DNA of 64,000 nt from Vibrio syngnathi (lineage in GTDB: Bacteria; Pseudomonadota; Gammaproteobacteria; Enterobacterales; Vibrionaceae). This document shows, piece by piece, positions 36,901 to 45,868 of this stretch. The position numbers and the translations under genes were made by a program. Location of the stretch: assembly GCF_002119525.1 (NCBI RefSeq), contig NZ_CP017916.1, positions 434,001-498,000 on the forward strand, read 5' to 3'. Every line of letters begins with the position of its first letter. Position 1 is the first letter of the stretch. Under the pieces are notes generated by a model. That model was given only the letters and a program-made list of their open reading frames with translations, did no database searches and was not told where the DNA came from.

Positions 36901-37614
36901 ATGAAGTTTGTACCAAAGATGTTAGCAACGTCTCTTACTCTTACTGCTGCGTTGAGTGCTGTGAGCTTTCCATCACTGGCTGACTCTCCATCCTTTCCGC
37001 ATATTTCAACAACAGGTTATGGTGAAGTCATCGCGACACCAGATATGGCGACATTCTCAGTGAGAGTGGTAGAGTCAACGATGACGGCTGAACAGGCTAA
37101 AAGTACTGTTGATAAAGTGGTAACGGGCTTTCTAAATAAGCTGCACCAAGCCGGCGTAGATGAGGCGAGCGTACACAGCTCGAACCTGTATTTATCTCCT
37201 CAATATCATTACCCGAAAAATGGCAAACCTGAACTGGTTGGTTACCGTGCGTCACGTAATGTGACCGTTCAAGTGAATGAGCTCGCTAATCTCAATGAGT
37301 ACATGGATATTGCAATAGGACAGGGTATTAACCAAATCGATAATATCCAGCTGCAAGTGCGTGACCAAGCTAAGTATCAAGAGCAAGCACGCTTAGAAGC
37401 AATCAAAGATGCAAGGTCGAAAGCTAAGTCGTTAGCGAGTGGCTTTGAACGAGAGTTAGGTGACGTTTGGCGAGTTGACTACAACGCACAATCTTCTCAG
37501 CCTGTATTGATGCGTTCAATGGCAATGGATGCAAGAACCGAGTCTAATTCTTATGAAGATTCGACGATCACCATTCGTGATCGAGTGAATGTGATCTACC
37601 AGCTAGAAGAGTAG
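36901..37614 (+). CDS. yggE: SIMPL-domain (DUF541) periplasmic protein YggE
   Basis: A 237-residue exported protein. Seen: a signal peptide ending near SLA-DSPSF, then the SIMPL domain beginning ISTTGYGEVIATPDMATFSVRV, with SSNLYLSPQYHY, GYRASRNVTVQV and ARSKAKSLASGF. Known: YggE lowers oxidative stress in E. coli by an unclear mechanism. It follows argP, as argO/argP/yggE cluster in enterobacteria. Confidence 0.88.
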   Translation: MKFVPKMLATSLTLTAALSAVSFPSLADSPSFPHISTTGYGEVIATPDMATFSVRVVESTMTAEQAKSTVDKVVTGFLNKLHQAGVDEASVHSSNLYLSPQYHYPKNGKPELVGYRASRNVTVQVNELANLNEYMDIAIGQGINQIDNIQLQVRDQAKYQEQARLEAIKDARSKAKSLASGFERELGDVWRVDYNAQSSQPVLMRSMAMDARTESNSYEDSTITIRDRVNVIYQLEE

Positions 37615-37678
37615 TGAGCATACCTCTGGGAGGGATTGGATCATCATGATCTATTTACCTACAGTAGGCCAAATACTA

Positions 37679-37706
37679 AAAAGGCTCTCATTACGAGAGC
37701 CTTTTC
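37679..37706. terminator. Bidirectional terminator between yggE and serA
   Basis: AAAAGGCTCTC-ATTAC-GAGAGCCTTTT, a perfect stem with A and T flanks, between convergent genes. Confidence 0.92.
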
Positions 37707-37734
37707 TATTTTTACTTATGATCTAATTCGATGA

Positions 37735-38964
37735 TTAGTGAAGTAGACGAGCACGGATTGTGCCTTCGATCTCTTTCAGTTTAAGCAGTGCTTCTTCAGA
37801 GCGATCGGCTTCTACATCGATAACAACATAACCCATATCCGCTGCAGTCTGTAGATACTGACCTGCGATGTTGATCCCTTCTTCTGCGAAGATGGTGTTG
37901 ATCTGAGTTAGGATACCTGGGCGGTTTTCGTGAATGTGTAGCAAGCGAGATGTGCCCGTATGCAATGGCAGTGATACCTCTGGGAAGTTAACACTTGATA
38001 GCGTAGAGCCGTTATCAGAGTATTTCGCTAGTTTACCAGCAACTTCAACTCCGATGTTCTCTTGTGCTTCTTGAGTTGAACCACCCACGTGAGGCGTTAG
38101 AATCACGTTATCGAACTGCATTAATGGAGACTCAAACGGGTCTGCATTGGTTTTTGGTTCTGTTGGGAAAACATCAATAGCCGCACCAGAAAGGTGACCA
38201 GAATCCAGAGCGCTACACAGAGCTGGGATGTCAACTACCGTGCCACGAGCTGCATTGATAAAGATAGAGCCAGGCTTCATGCGCTCGAACTCTTCTTTAC
38301 CCATCATGTCTTTAGTTTCATTGGTTTCAGGTACGTGTAAAGAGATCACGTCACACTTATTCAGCAACTCGGTCATCGTATGAACTTGAGTGGCATTACC
38401 TAGAGACAGCTTGTTTTCGATATCGTAAAAGTAAACACGCATACCCAGGTTTTCAGCAATAATACCTAGCTGAGTTCCGATGTGACCGTAGCCAATAATA
38501 CCTAAACGCTTACCACGAGCCTCGTAAGAGTTGTCAGCACTCTTTTTCCAGATACCACGGTGAGCAAGAGCATTCTTCTCTGGGATACCGCGAAGCAGTA
38601 ATAGAACCTGACCTAGAACGAGTTCAGCAACGCTTCGAGTGTTTGAGAACGGTGCATTGAAAACAGGGATACCGCGCTTAGCTGCTGCTTGAAGGTTGAC
38701 TTGGTTAGTACCAATACAGAAACAACCGACGGCAACCAGCTTTTCAGCCGCATCAATAACTTCTTGGGAGATGTTGGTGCGAGAACGGATACCAATGAAG
38801 TGAGCATCTTTAACTGCTTCAAGAAGCTCATCTTCAGGTAGTGAGCCTTTGTGGTACTCAATGTTTGTGTAACCAGCGGCTTGCAGTACTTCTACAGAAG
38901 AAGGGTGAAGACCCTCTAGAAGTAGAATTTTAATTTTGTCTTTTTCCAGTGAAACTTTGGCCAT
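37735..38964 (-). CDS. serA: D-3-phosphoglycerate dehydrogenase
   Basis: The first enzyme of serine synthesis, 409 residues. Seen: the NAD-binding RLGIIGYGHIGTQLGIIAENLGM, the catalytic-domain blocks FIGIRSRTNISQEV and GCFCIGTNQVNL, the SIFINAARGTVVD and LTPHVGGSTQEAQ motifs, and a C-terminal ACT domain (HIHENRPGILTQINTIF) for serine feedback. ATG 38964 (MAKVSLEK) is used; the frame continues 11 codons upstream. The E. coli neighbour rpiA is next. Confidence 0.97.
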   Translation of the reverse strand: MAKVSLEKDKIKILLLEGLHPSSVEVLQAAGYTNIEYHKGSLPEDELLEAVKDAHFIGIRSRTNISQEVIDAAEKLVAVGCFCIGTNQVNLQAAAKRGIPVFNAPFSNTRSVAELVLGQVLLLLRGIPEKNALAHRGIWKKSADNSYEARGKRLGIIGYGHIGTQLGIIAENLGMRVYFYDIENKLSLGNATQVHTMTELLNKCDVISLHVPETNETKDMMGKEEFERMKPGSIFINAARGTVVDIPALCSALDSGHLSGAAIDVFPTEPKTNADPFESPLMQFDNVILTPHVGGSTQEAQENIGVEVAGKLAKYSDNGSTLSSVNFPEVSLPLHTGTSRLLHIHENRPGILTQINTIFAEEGINIAGQYLQTAADMGYVVIDVEADRSEEALLKLKEIEGTIRARLLH

Positions 38965-39160
38965 TGTTCTCGTCCTTAAAATGGAAAGGTTGGGCAAATG
39001 CGGCGCACGTGCTACAAAATGGCTGAAAGGGGAACAAATTCACCACTTTGTTAGGAGACAAACGTTTTCCCTGTGCGTCTTCTGAACAATAAAGTAACAA
39101 AAAAAAAATGTTTTGGGTAAGAAAATTACGGAATAAGACATAATTTTACAGCAATAAAGC

Positions 39161-39188
39161 AAAAAAAACGGCGCCCTAGGGCACCGTC
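39161..39188 (-). terminator. rpiA: rpiA terminator
   Basis: On the minus strand ACGGTGCCC-TA-GGGCGCCGT, one mismatch, is followed by eight T. It lies between rpiA and serA. Confidence 0.88.
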
Positions 39189-39228
39189 TGTAATGAAGTA
39201 ACAGAAAAACTCAATCTTCTATTATTTA

Positions 39229-39882
39229 TTATTCGATTTTTGCACCTTCAGGCGTGCCTGTGATAACCACATCAGCACCACGGTGAGCGAACAGGCCAAC
39301 CGTCACCACACCAGCAATACCATTGATGATATCTTCTAGTTGTTTCGGGTTTTCAATCGCCATGCCGTACACATCTAGGATCACGTTGCCGTTATCGGTT
39401 GTGCAGCCTTCGCGGTAAACTGGGTCACCACCAAGTTTTACCAGTTCACGTGCAACGTATGAGCGTGCCATTGGGATAACTTCAACAGGCAGTGGGAATT
39501 TACCCAACACATCAACTGCTTTGGTACCATCAACGATACAAATAAACTTATCAGAGATAGCTGCTACGATTTTTTCACGAGTCAAAGCAGCGCCGCCGCC
39601 TTTGATCATATCGCGAGAACCGTTAATCTCGTCAGCGCCATCAACATAGATGTCTAGCTTGAATACGTCGTTGCATTCGAATACTTTGATTTCTAGCGCT
39701 TCTAGTTTTTCAGTAGAGGCTACAGAGCTTGAAACCGCACCCTTGATTTTGTCTTTCATTGTGCCAAGTGCGTCGATGAAGTGATTTACTGTTGAGCCAG
39801 TACCTACACCTACAATGCTGCCTTCTTCAACATATTGAAGTGCTGCCCAGCCCGCTGCTTTTTTCATTTCATCTTGAGTCAT
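39229..39882 (-). CDS. rpiA: Ribose-5-phosphate isomerase A
   Basis: Interconverts ribose 5-phosphate and ribulose 5-phosphate. Seen in 217 residues: [60 protein letters not shown] (the conserved DGADE and KGGGAAL blocks) and [12 protein letters not shown]. It has its own terminator before serA. Confidence 0.97.
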   Translation of the reverse strand: MTQDEMKKAAGWAALQYVEEGSIVGVGTGSTVNHFIDALGTMKDKIKGAVSSSVASTEKLEALEIKVFECNDVFKLDIYVDGADEINGSRDMIKGGGAALTREKIVAAISDKFICIVDGTKAVDVLGKFPLPVEVIPMARSYVARELVKLGGDPVYREGCTTDNGNVILDVYGMAIENPKQLEDIINGIAGVVTVGLFAHRGADVVITGTPEGAKIE

Positions 39883-40006
39883 GCCATTCTCCTGAATAAG
39901 GTCTTGCGCTTTGAATTAATCGTTTGCGTAATGATGAAGTTAACGTTTAGATATTGGGGTAATTTTTGGATATCGAGGTTAACGTTTGCGGCGCGATTAT
40001 AGCGCT

Positions 40007-40606
40007 TTAATGGTTGTTTTCCCATTGCCAAGTTTTACTCGGAGTCACGATTTTAGGTAACGGAATGTCCCAACCTTCAATTGGTAAGCGATCGACATGT
40101 TGGCAATCGTGAGCAAGGCCAATCGGTGTTGCGCCATTGCCCGTCTCGAACCATCGAGCCAAGGTGCGATCGTAATATCCGCCGCCCATGCCTAAGCGAT
40201 GCCCTTGAGAGTCAAAGCCCACCAGTGGTGTGAGAATCAGATCAAGTTGCTGACATGGTTTGACGAGCAATTGATTCAGCTGAGGTTCAACGATACCGTA
40301 TTTATTAAGGACGGTCGGTGTGTCTGGAGAATAATGAAGAAATAACAGGTGTCCGGCAGAGAAGGGGTGTAATACCGGTAAATAAGTTTGCTTGCCTTGC
40401 GCCCATAACCATTCAATTAAAGGCTGGGTATCGAGTTCGCCATCAATGGAAATATAGAGGGCGATATGTTGAGCTGACTGAATCTCATCAAGCTGAGAAC
40501 ACTGCTTAACTAAGTCTATACCGGATTGAGTTTGTTGGTTGCCAGATAAGGCATTACGTTTGATACGGATCTGTTTGCGAAATTCGCTGCGTGTGAGCGT
40601 CTTCAT
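40007..40606 (-). CDS. ygfA: 5-formyltetrahydrofolate cyclo-ligase
   Basis: An ATP-dependent 199-residue enzyme converting 5-formyl-THF to 5,10-methenyl-THF. Seen: RSEFRKQIRIKRNAL, HIALYISIDGELDTQPLI, LLFLHY, and the signature LTPLVGFDSQGHRLGMGGGYYDRTLA. It lies immediately downstream of the 6S RNA gene, so the two may be cotranscribed as in E. coli. The ATG at 40606 overlaps the expected RNA end closely; the longer frame to 40678 would run through the 6S RNA and was rejected. Confidence 0.94.
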   Translation of the reverse strand: MKTLTRSEFRKQIRIKRNALSGNQQTQSGIDLVKQCSQLDEIQSAQHIALYISIDGELDTQPLIEWLWAQGKQTYLPVLHPFSAGHLLFLHYSPDTPTVLNKYGIVEPQLNQLLVKPCQQLDLILTPLVGFDSQGHRLGMGGGYYDRTLARWFETGNGATPIGLAHDCQHVDRLPIEGWDIPLPKIVTPSKTWQWENNH

Positions 40607-40611
40607 AAGAA

Positions 40612-40796
40612 GGGATACCCCAAAGTGCCGTTGAGAATAGATGGCCCTTGAACCAGCGAGTTCAAGGCGGATCAGCAATGATTACCGTAGGCTTCTCGGC
40701 GGACCGAGCATGCTCAATAGCACTCAAGTACTAACCCTTAGGGATTGCTTATCGGCTCGGGGACGTGAATCCTCTGACAAACACTCCAGGGTAAAT
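40612..40796 (-). ncRNA. ssrS: 6S RNA
   Basis: A 185-nucleotide RNA that sequesters sigma-70 RNA polymerase in stationary phase. Seen on the minus strand: GAGCATGCTCGGTCCG, CGAGAAGCCT, the 3' arm block CCTTGAACTCG and GGTTCAAGGG, and complementary ends (CCCTGGAGTG with CACTTTGGGG) closing the rod. These match E. coli 6S RNA in order. The position between zapA and ygfA is the conserved one. Ends are estimated from terminal pairing. Confidence 0.93.
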
Positions 40797-40806
40797 TTTG
40801 TGTACG

Positions 40807-41115
40807 CTATTGCTGTCCGTGCTTAACTTTACTGAGGACATCTGAAAGTGATGTCGTGAGCTGTTCCATTCGCTCGGTCAGTGCGTTTTGTTCATCATTT
40901 GCTTCAAACTTCTTGGTTTGTAATTCATAGCAAATGTTCAGAGCTGCGATCGTTAGCAGCTTCACTTCATTGGTTACCTTAGTACGTTCAGCCATCTCTT
41001 TCAATCGATTATCAAGATCGGCCGCCGCTGCAATCAATGACTCTTCTTGCCCTGGGGGACAATTCACTCGAGTCAGTTTTCCTAATATTTCAACGTCTAC
41101 CGCTTGATTACTCAT
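40807..41115 (-). CDS. zapA: Cell division protein ZapA
   Basis: A 102-residue FtsZ-ring associated protein. Seen: VDVEILGKLTRVNCPPGQEESLIAAAADLDNRLKEMAE, the ZapA domain, and a C-terminal coiled coil (about 50-95, LQTKKFEANDEQNALTERMEQL). It bundles FtsZ filaments. It sits just upstream of 6S RNA and is divergent from ygfB, as in E. coli. Confidence 0.94.
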   Translation of the reverse strand: MSNQAVDVEILGKLTRVNCPPGQEESLIAAAADLDNRLKEMAERTKVTNEVKLLTIAALNICYELQTKKFEANDEQNALTERMEQLTTSLSDVLSKVKHGQQ

Positions 41116-41422
41116 GATGGATGAACTCTTTAACGCACTATTTAAGGCTGTTGCTCTTTATCATTTTTTGAGAAAGAAAAAGTGCAAGTACCGATGAGGA
41201 AGCAATCTCCTCTGAGGGAGAAACTATAGGTAAACCGCTATTAAGATTCAAGCTTTTCAGAGTGACTGTTTGTAAATGAGAGCTTGAGCACACAGTAATT
41301 CAGCAAATTGAACAATTGGTAGTCAGTCATCCTTCAATTGCTCAGGATCGATGCTTACCAGAATTGGGGTGAAGTGGTACGATTATACTATCGATATAAA
41401 GAATAACTGAGCGAGCTATCTG
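41116..41422. other. Divergent zapA-ygfB promoter region
   Basis: 307 bases with AT-rich stretches on both sides. A loose inverted pair around CAATTG occurs near 41310-41340. No RNA gene or operator was recognised. Confidence 0.5.
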
Positions 41423-41998
41423 ATGAGCGAAACTACTTTACCTGACTACCTAACGGTTGCGACTGAACTTCAATCGGCAAGCCTAGCCGTAAACCCTGCT
41501 GAGATGCATGGTTTATTAACGGGTATGTTGAGCGGAGGCTTAAACCTGGCAGATAAAAGCTGGCAACCACTGATCTTTGATTACACCAATGAAGGCATGG
41601 GCTGGCCAGATCGCGCATTAACGCTTGCGGAAGCAACGCTAAAAATAACGACCAGCGAAATCACAGGTTCAGGCATGGAACTGTCTATGTTGCTGCCGGA
41701 TGAAGACGCAAGCGCAAGCCTGTTTGATCTTGCGGACGGTGTGTCTGATTGGATTAACCACTTTATTTCTGGTTTAGGCTTGGTTGGTGCTCAATTGAAT
41801 AAAGCGTCTGACGGTACCAAAGAAGCCTTGGCTGATCTGGAAGAGATGGCGAAGCTGGGTATTGATGAAGAAGACGACTTAGAAGAGCAAGCACAGCTTC
41901 TAGAACACGTTATTGAACACGTAAAAGCGTGTGCACTAACGATTCATGCTGAATTCGGTGCTCGCCCATTTGAAGATGCAGCTCCAACCATTCATTAA
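41423..41998 (+). CDS. ygfB: UPF0149 family protein YgfB
   Basis: A 191-residue cytoplasmic acidic protein of the YecA/YgfB family. Seen: [18 protein letters not shown] at the N-terminus and [39 protein letters not shown] near the centre, both family blocks, with no C-terminal SEC-C zinc motif. Known: YgfB affects gene regulation in Pseudomonas, and its biochemical role is not settled. It heads the ubiH-ubiI transcription unit (25 bases before ubiH). Confidence 0.9.
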   Translation: MSETTLPDYLTVATELQSASLAVNPAEMHGLLTGMLSGGLNLADKSWQPLIFDYTNEGMGWPDRALTLAEATLKITTSEITGSGMELSMLLPDEDASASLFDLADGVSDWINHFISGLGLVGAQLNKASDGTKEALADLEEMAKLGIDEEDDLEEQAQLLEHVIEHVKACALTIHAEFGARPFEDAAPTIH

Positions 41999-42022
41999 TC
42001 CGCTTGTCGGTTTGAGGTTATA

Positions 42023-43201
42023 ATGGCTCAGTATGATGTTGTAATTGCTGGTGGCGCAATGGCAGGGGCGACCTTAGCCCTTGCTCTGAATCACCTCAGT
42101 CAAGGTTCTCTATCGATCGCGGTAGTAGAGCCTTATCAGGTTGATCATCAAGCTCACCCTGGTTTTGATTCTCGTTCGATCGCTTTGTCTTATGGCACGG
42201 TGCAGATCCTTGATTCTTTGCATTTGTGGCAATCTATCGCACCGGTAGCAACCCCGATTAAAGATATCCATGTATCGGATAGAGGGCATGCCGGGATGAC
42301 GGACATCTACAGTGAAGAGCTTGCTGTTGATGCGCTTGGCTATGTGGTGGAGTTGGCGGATGTGGGTCGAATCTATCAGCAGAAGCTTGAATCAGAAGCT
42401 GCAATTACGATGCTTTGCCCTGAGTCTGTCAGTAAAGTCGAACGTGAAGAGTTGCAAACGACGATTGAACTGACAAGTGGGCAAACAGTAACAACTAAGT
42501 TATTGGTTGCTGCCGATGGCGCTATCTCAACATGTTGCAAGCAACTCAATATCTCATTGAGTGAGCATGACTTTGAACAAGTTGCTGTGATTGCCAATAT
42601 CGTGGCGAGCGAACCTCATCAAGGTCGCGCATTTGAGCGTTTTACTCATCATGGGCCAGTCGCTCTATTACCGATGAGTGATAACCGTTTGTCGTTGGTT
42701 TGGTGTTTGTCACCGGAGCAAGCACAAAAAGTGATGACGCTAAACGACAACGAATTTCTTGAGCAGTTGCAGAGTGACTTTGGTTGGCGACTTGGCAGAC
42801 TCGAGAAGGTAGGCAAGCGTGCCAGTTACCCACTGATTCTTCGTCATCGTCAGCAAAATATCTCTCATCGATTTGCGATTATTGGTAATGCCGCTCAAAC
42901 GCTTCACCCAATTGCAGGACAAGGCTTTAATCTTGGCATCCGTGATGTGGCTTCCTTGGCGGAAGAGTTGTGTACTCAGTTAGATGATGTGGGGCGTTAC
43001 AATGGTCTTGTTAACTTTAGAAAGCGTAGAGAACAAGATAGAGACACGACGATTACGCTGACATCAAGCCTAGTTCATCTGTTCTCAAACGATTTTTTGA
43101 CCGCTCGCATTGGGCGTAATCTTGGGTTAGCCGTAATTGATAACCTTCCACCACTTAAAGGTCCACTTTTGCGTCATACGCTTGGCCTAGTAGAAAGATA
43201 A
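42023..43201 (+). CDS. ubiH: 2-octaprenyl-6-methoxyphenol hydroxylase UbiH
   Basis: A flavin monooxygenase of ubiquinone synthesis, 392 residues. Seen: the FAD dinucleotide motif VVIAGGAMAGATLALAL, the middle DG motif LLVAADGAISTCCK and the C-terminal IIGNAAQTLHPIAGQGFNLGIRD. In the last block the usual GD is GN, common in UbiH. It precedes ubiI by 12 bases. Confidence 0.93.
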   Translation: MAQYDVVIAGGAMAGATLALALNHLSQGSLSIAVVEPYQVDHQAHPGFDSRSIALSYGTVQILDSLHLWQSIAPVATPIKDIHVSDRGHAGMTDIYSEELAVDALGYVVELADVGRIYQQKLESEAAITMLCPESVSKVEREELQTTIELTSGQTVTTKLLVAADGAISTCCKQLNISLSEHDFEQVAVIANIVASEPHQGRAFERFTHHGPVALLPMSDNRLSLVWCLSPEQAQKVMTLNDNEFLEQLQSDFGWRLGRLEKVGKRASYPLILRHRQQNISHRFAIIGNAAQTLHPIAGQGFNLGIRDVASLAEELCTQLDDVGRYNGLVNFRKRREQDRDTTITLTSSLVHLFSNDFLTARIGRNLGLAVIDNLPPLKGPLLRHTLGLVER

Positions 43202-43213
43202 GGTAGAAAAATA

Positions 43214-44437
43214 ATGATGCAAAGTGTTGATATCGCGATTGTTGGTGGAGGCATGGTTGGCCTAGCGCTTGCTGCTGCGTTGAAAGACAGTGACCTAAGA
43301 ATTGCCGTCATTGAAGGCAGGGCACCCAGTGAAGGGCTTAGCGAATTGCCTGATGTGCGTGTGTCGGCATTGAGCCGCTCTAGTGAAGTGATTCTTCGTA
43401 ACTTAGGCGCATGGCAAGGTATTGAACAAAGACGTGCTGCGCCCTACCAAGCGATGGAAGTGTGGGAACAAGACAGCTTTGCTCGCATTGAATTTGACTC
43501 AACACGCTTAGCACAGCCTAACCTAGGTCATATTGTAGAAAACCGCGTAATCCAATTAGCGCTGCTTGATCAGGTTAAGAAGCAAGATAATGTCAGCCTA
43601 TACATGCCTGCAACGTGTAAAACGATGGCGATTGGTGAGAGCGAAGCATGGCTAACGTTAGACAACGGCCAAGCGCTGACAGCAAAGTTAGTTGTTGGAG
43701 CTGACGGTGCAAACTCTTGGGTTCGTAAGCAGCAAGACATTCCATTAACTCATTGGGATTACGGCCACAGTGCGATTGTCGCGAACATCAAAACCACTGA
43801 GCCGCACCACAGCGTTGCTCGTCAAATATTCACACCTCAAGGCCCATTGGCGTTTCTACCAATGCAGCCAGCGAATATGAGCTCGATTGTTTGGTCTACG
43901 GAGCCTAATCGTGCCGAGAAGCTGGTATCAATGTCGGACGCGGATTTTAATAAGCAGTTAACGGCAGAGTTCGACTCAAAACTTGGTTTATGTGAAGTGG
44001 TTGGTGAGCGTTTTGCCTTCCCACTGCGCATGCGCTATGCACGTGACTTTGCTGTAGAGCGTGTCGCTTTGGTTGGTGATGCAGCTCATACGATTCACCC
44101 GTTAGCGGGGCAAGGCGTTAACCTTGGCCTATTAGATGCTGCAAGCTTAGCGCAAGAGCTGTTAACGCTTTGGGCTGCTGGCGAGGACATTGGTACCAAG
44201 CGTAACCTTCGTGGCTACGAGCGCTGGAGAAAAGCAGAGGCGGCGAAGATGATTGCTTCAATGCAGGGCTTTAAAGATCTGTTTGAAGGCGACAACCCAG
44301 CCAAGAAGCTGATTCGTGGTATCGGTATGAAGCTCGCGGGTCAATTACCGGGTGCGAAAGATGAGATCATGAAGCGAGCACTGGGTTTGTCAGGCAATCT
44401 TCCTGATCTAGCCAAGCGTCCAGTTACGCACCAATAA
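43214..44437 (+). CDS. ubiI: 2-octaprenylphenol hydroxylase UbiI (VisC)
   Basis: A 407-residue flavin monooxygenase adding the C5 hydroxyl in ubiquinone synthesis. Seen: IAIVGGGMVGLALAAAL, the DG motif LVVGADGANSWVRKQ and VALVGDAAHTIHPLAGQGVNLGLLD. Two adjacent ATG codons are possible starts. It ends a ygfB-ubiH-ubiI unit; a 14-bp repeat array and a terminator follow. Confidence 0.94.
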   Translation: MMQSVDIAIVGGGMVGLALAAALKDSDLRIAVIEGRAPSEGLSELPDVRVSALSRSSEVILRNLGAWQGIEQRRAAPYQAMEVWEQDSFARIEFDSTRLAQPNLGHIVENRVIQLALLDQVKKQDNVSLYMPATCKTMAIGESEAWLTLDNGQALTAKLVVGADGANSWVRKQQDIPLTHWDYGHSAIVANIKTTEPHHSVARQIFTPQGPLAFLPMQPANMSSIVWSTEPNRAEKLVSMSDADFNKQLTAEFDSKLGLCEVVGERFAFPLRMRYARDFAVERVALVGDAAHTIHPLAGQGVNLGLLDAASLAQELLTLWAAGEDIGTKRNLRGYERWRKAEAAKMIASMQGFKDLFEGDNPAKKLIRGIGMKLAGQLPGAKDEIMKRALGLSGNLPDLAKRPVTHQ

Positions 44438-44442
44438 TCGTG

Positions 44443-44498
44443 AATCAACAGTCGCAAATCAACAGTCGCAAATCAACAGTCGCAAATCAATAGTCGCG
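44443..44498. repeat. 14-bp tandem repeat, four copies, after ubiI
   Basis: Three identical copies of AATCAACAGTCGCA and a fourth with two changes begin six bases after the ubiI stop. Confidence 0.95.
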
Positions 44499-44563
44499 CA
44501 TGGGTGAGGCATTGTTGATGGTCAGCTGCTGGAGCTGATTGCCATTGACTCAATCTGAACACG

Positions 44564-44597
44564 AAAAAAGGGTTGGCATTATGCCAACCCTTTTTGT
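44564..44597. terminator. Bidirectional terminator between ubiI and the ytfK-like gene
   Basis: AAAAAGGGTTGGCAT and ATGCCAACCCTTTTT form a perfect stem between convergent genes. Confidence 0.93.
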
Positions 44598-44620
44598 TTT
44601 TAATTCTGTAGATAATCAGG

Positions 44621-44827
44621 TCATGCGTATGCGCAGCGCAGTTTCATGATTTCACTATTTATTTCTTTTACCGTTTGAAAGTGACGCCTTTCTGCTCGGT
44701 CTGGCAGCACGAGTTTACCGTTATCAAACTCAAATTTACCTACGCCGTAAATGTAGATTCGTCCTTTGAAAAGTCGACTTACATGTTTAGCAATCATACT
44801 CGGTGTATAGCGCTTAAACAGTCTCAT
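44621..44827 (-). CDS. ytfK: YtfK-like DUF1107 protein
   Basis: A 68-residue basic protein with the same length and pattern as E. coli YtfK: FKRYTPSMIAKHVSRLFKGR, then IYIYGVGKFEFDNGKLVLP, and a helical C-terminus (EINSEIMKLRC). Known: YtfK binds SpoT and shifts it toward (p)ppGpp synthesis in E. coli. Assignment is by pattern recall. A long AT-rich leader lies upstream. relA, the other alarmone gene, begins at the right end of the window but is not linked. Confidence 0.82.
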   Translation of the reverse strand: MRLFKRYTPSMIAKHVSRLFKGRIYIYGVGKFEFDNGKLVLPDRAERRHFQTVKEINSEIMKLRCAYA

Positions 44828-45388
44828 TTTTAATTATCCTTATATTTACCTAGCCTGCATATTATAGAAAAACTCCGAGATAATTATTGTGATAAGCATG
44901 GAGTAATATGCAGTAGAGTTAACGTTAATTAGATATTTGTGCTGTTCTAAGCACTTTCTTCAGTAAATATCTATTTTTACGTGAGCTCCTCCCCAAAATA
45001 ATACTGAGTAGTGAACTGCTACGAACTTTCCTGTCCGGTATTAAGCAGTGTTAATGTTACAAGTATAAGAATAGGCGGGATTTTTTTGTTTGTGTAATCA
45101 AATTGTAAATTTTGAACAAAAAAAGCCCGTCTAAAACGGGCGAATAGTCACAGATGCATTACACAAAAGTGGATACTGATGTTACTCAGTGGATTCACTT
45201 GTACTGATTTGCTTAAAGGCTAGTCAGTAAAATTACAATAACGCAAATTCAATCTTGTGACTACTTATGCTTTTGTTTTGAGTAACTATTTAATGTGGGT
45301 GTGTTTTTATTATGACGAAGTTCACACTAAAAATGTACTCAATGAAATATTGAAATGAAGTTTGCGAAGCATGATCTGTTCGAAATGA
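44828..45388. other. 561-base intergenic region upstream of ytfK
   Basis: AT-rich DNA with no convincing ORF. It contains the ytfK promoter side (about 44830-45050) and a strong minus-strand terminator (45117-45141, listed separately) about 250 bases after the ybaK-like gene. Confidence 0.6.
45117..45141 (-). terminator. Minus-strand terminator, for ybaK-like gene or a small RNA
   Basis: On the minus strand GCCCGT-TTTAG-ACGGGC is followed by seven T. It is 245 bases beyond the nearest minus-strand coding sequence, so it could end a long 3' UTR or an independent short transcript. Confidence 0.7.
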
Positions 45389-45868
45389 TCATCGACTGAT
45401 GTCAGCGACGATCGGTGCACATAGTGCTATAAGATCATTGGAATCCAACGCAACGCCAGCCATTCGATCACCCGAGCTAATGGTAACGGTCGAATTGCTC
45501 TGAATGGAAGGATCAAAAATGATCGGCATGTATCTCTTTAGAGCAAGAGGCCCAACACATCCAGCTTTAAAGCCTGTGATGCCTTCAACATCAGCGAGTG
45601 ATACGCAGGTCATTCGACGGCAATTCAGCACCGAGCGTACTTTCTTTGGATCGATAGAGCGATCGCCTGGAGTACAGGCTAACGCATACTGGTTTCCCAT
45701 ATCCTTAAGCAGGATGCACTTCACCATTTGAGAGGCATCAATGCCTCGTTCTTGCGCGGTTTCTTCAATGCTGGTGGTTGGCTTGCTTTGTACCAGCAGG
45801 CGATAGTCCACCTGCTGTTGATCCAACCATTGTGTAATCAGTGTTTCCACGTGGCTACTCTTCGTCAA
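45389..45868 (-). CDS. YbaK/EbsC-type aminoacyl-tRNA deacylase
   Basis: A 159-residue protein of the YbaK/ProX editing-domain family, which hydrolyses mischarged tRNA such as Cys-tRNA(Pro) or Ala-tRNA(Pro). Seen: [27 protein letters not shown] with the conserved lysine, [13 protein letters not shown] (the family GxxxGxxSP-like loop, here GCVGP) and the C-terminal [14 protein letters not shown]. It overlaps ygfZ by 14 bases, so the two are translationally linked. The exact amino-acid specificity cannot be told. Confidence 0.86.
   Translation of the reverse strand: MTKSSHVETLITQWLDQQQVDYRLLVQSKPTTSIEETAQERGIDASQMVKCILLKDMGNQYALACTPGDRSIDPKKVRSVLNCRRMTCVSLADVEGITGFKAGCVGPLALKRYMPIIFDPSIQSNSTVTISSGDRMAGVALDSNDLIALCAPIVADISR

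Noticed and set aside
40607..40678. Longer N-terminus for the 5-formyl-THF cyclo-ligase
   Set aside because: The extension lies within the 6S RNA gene and has no family similarity.
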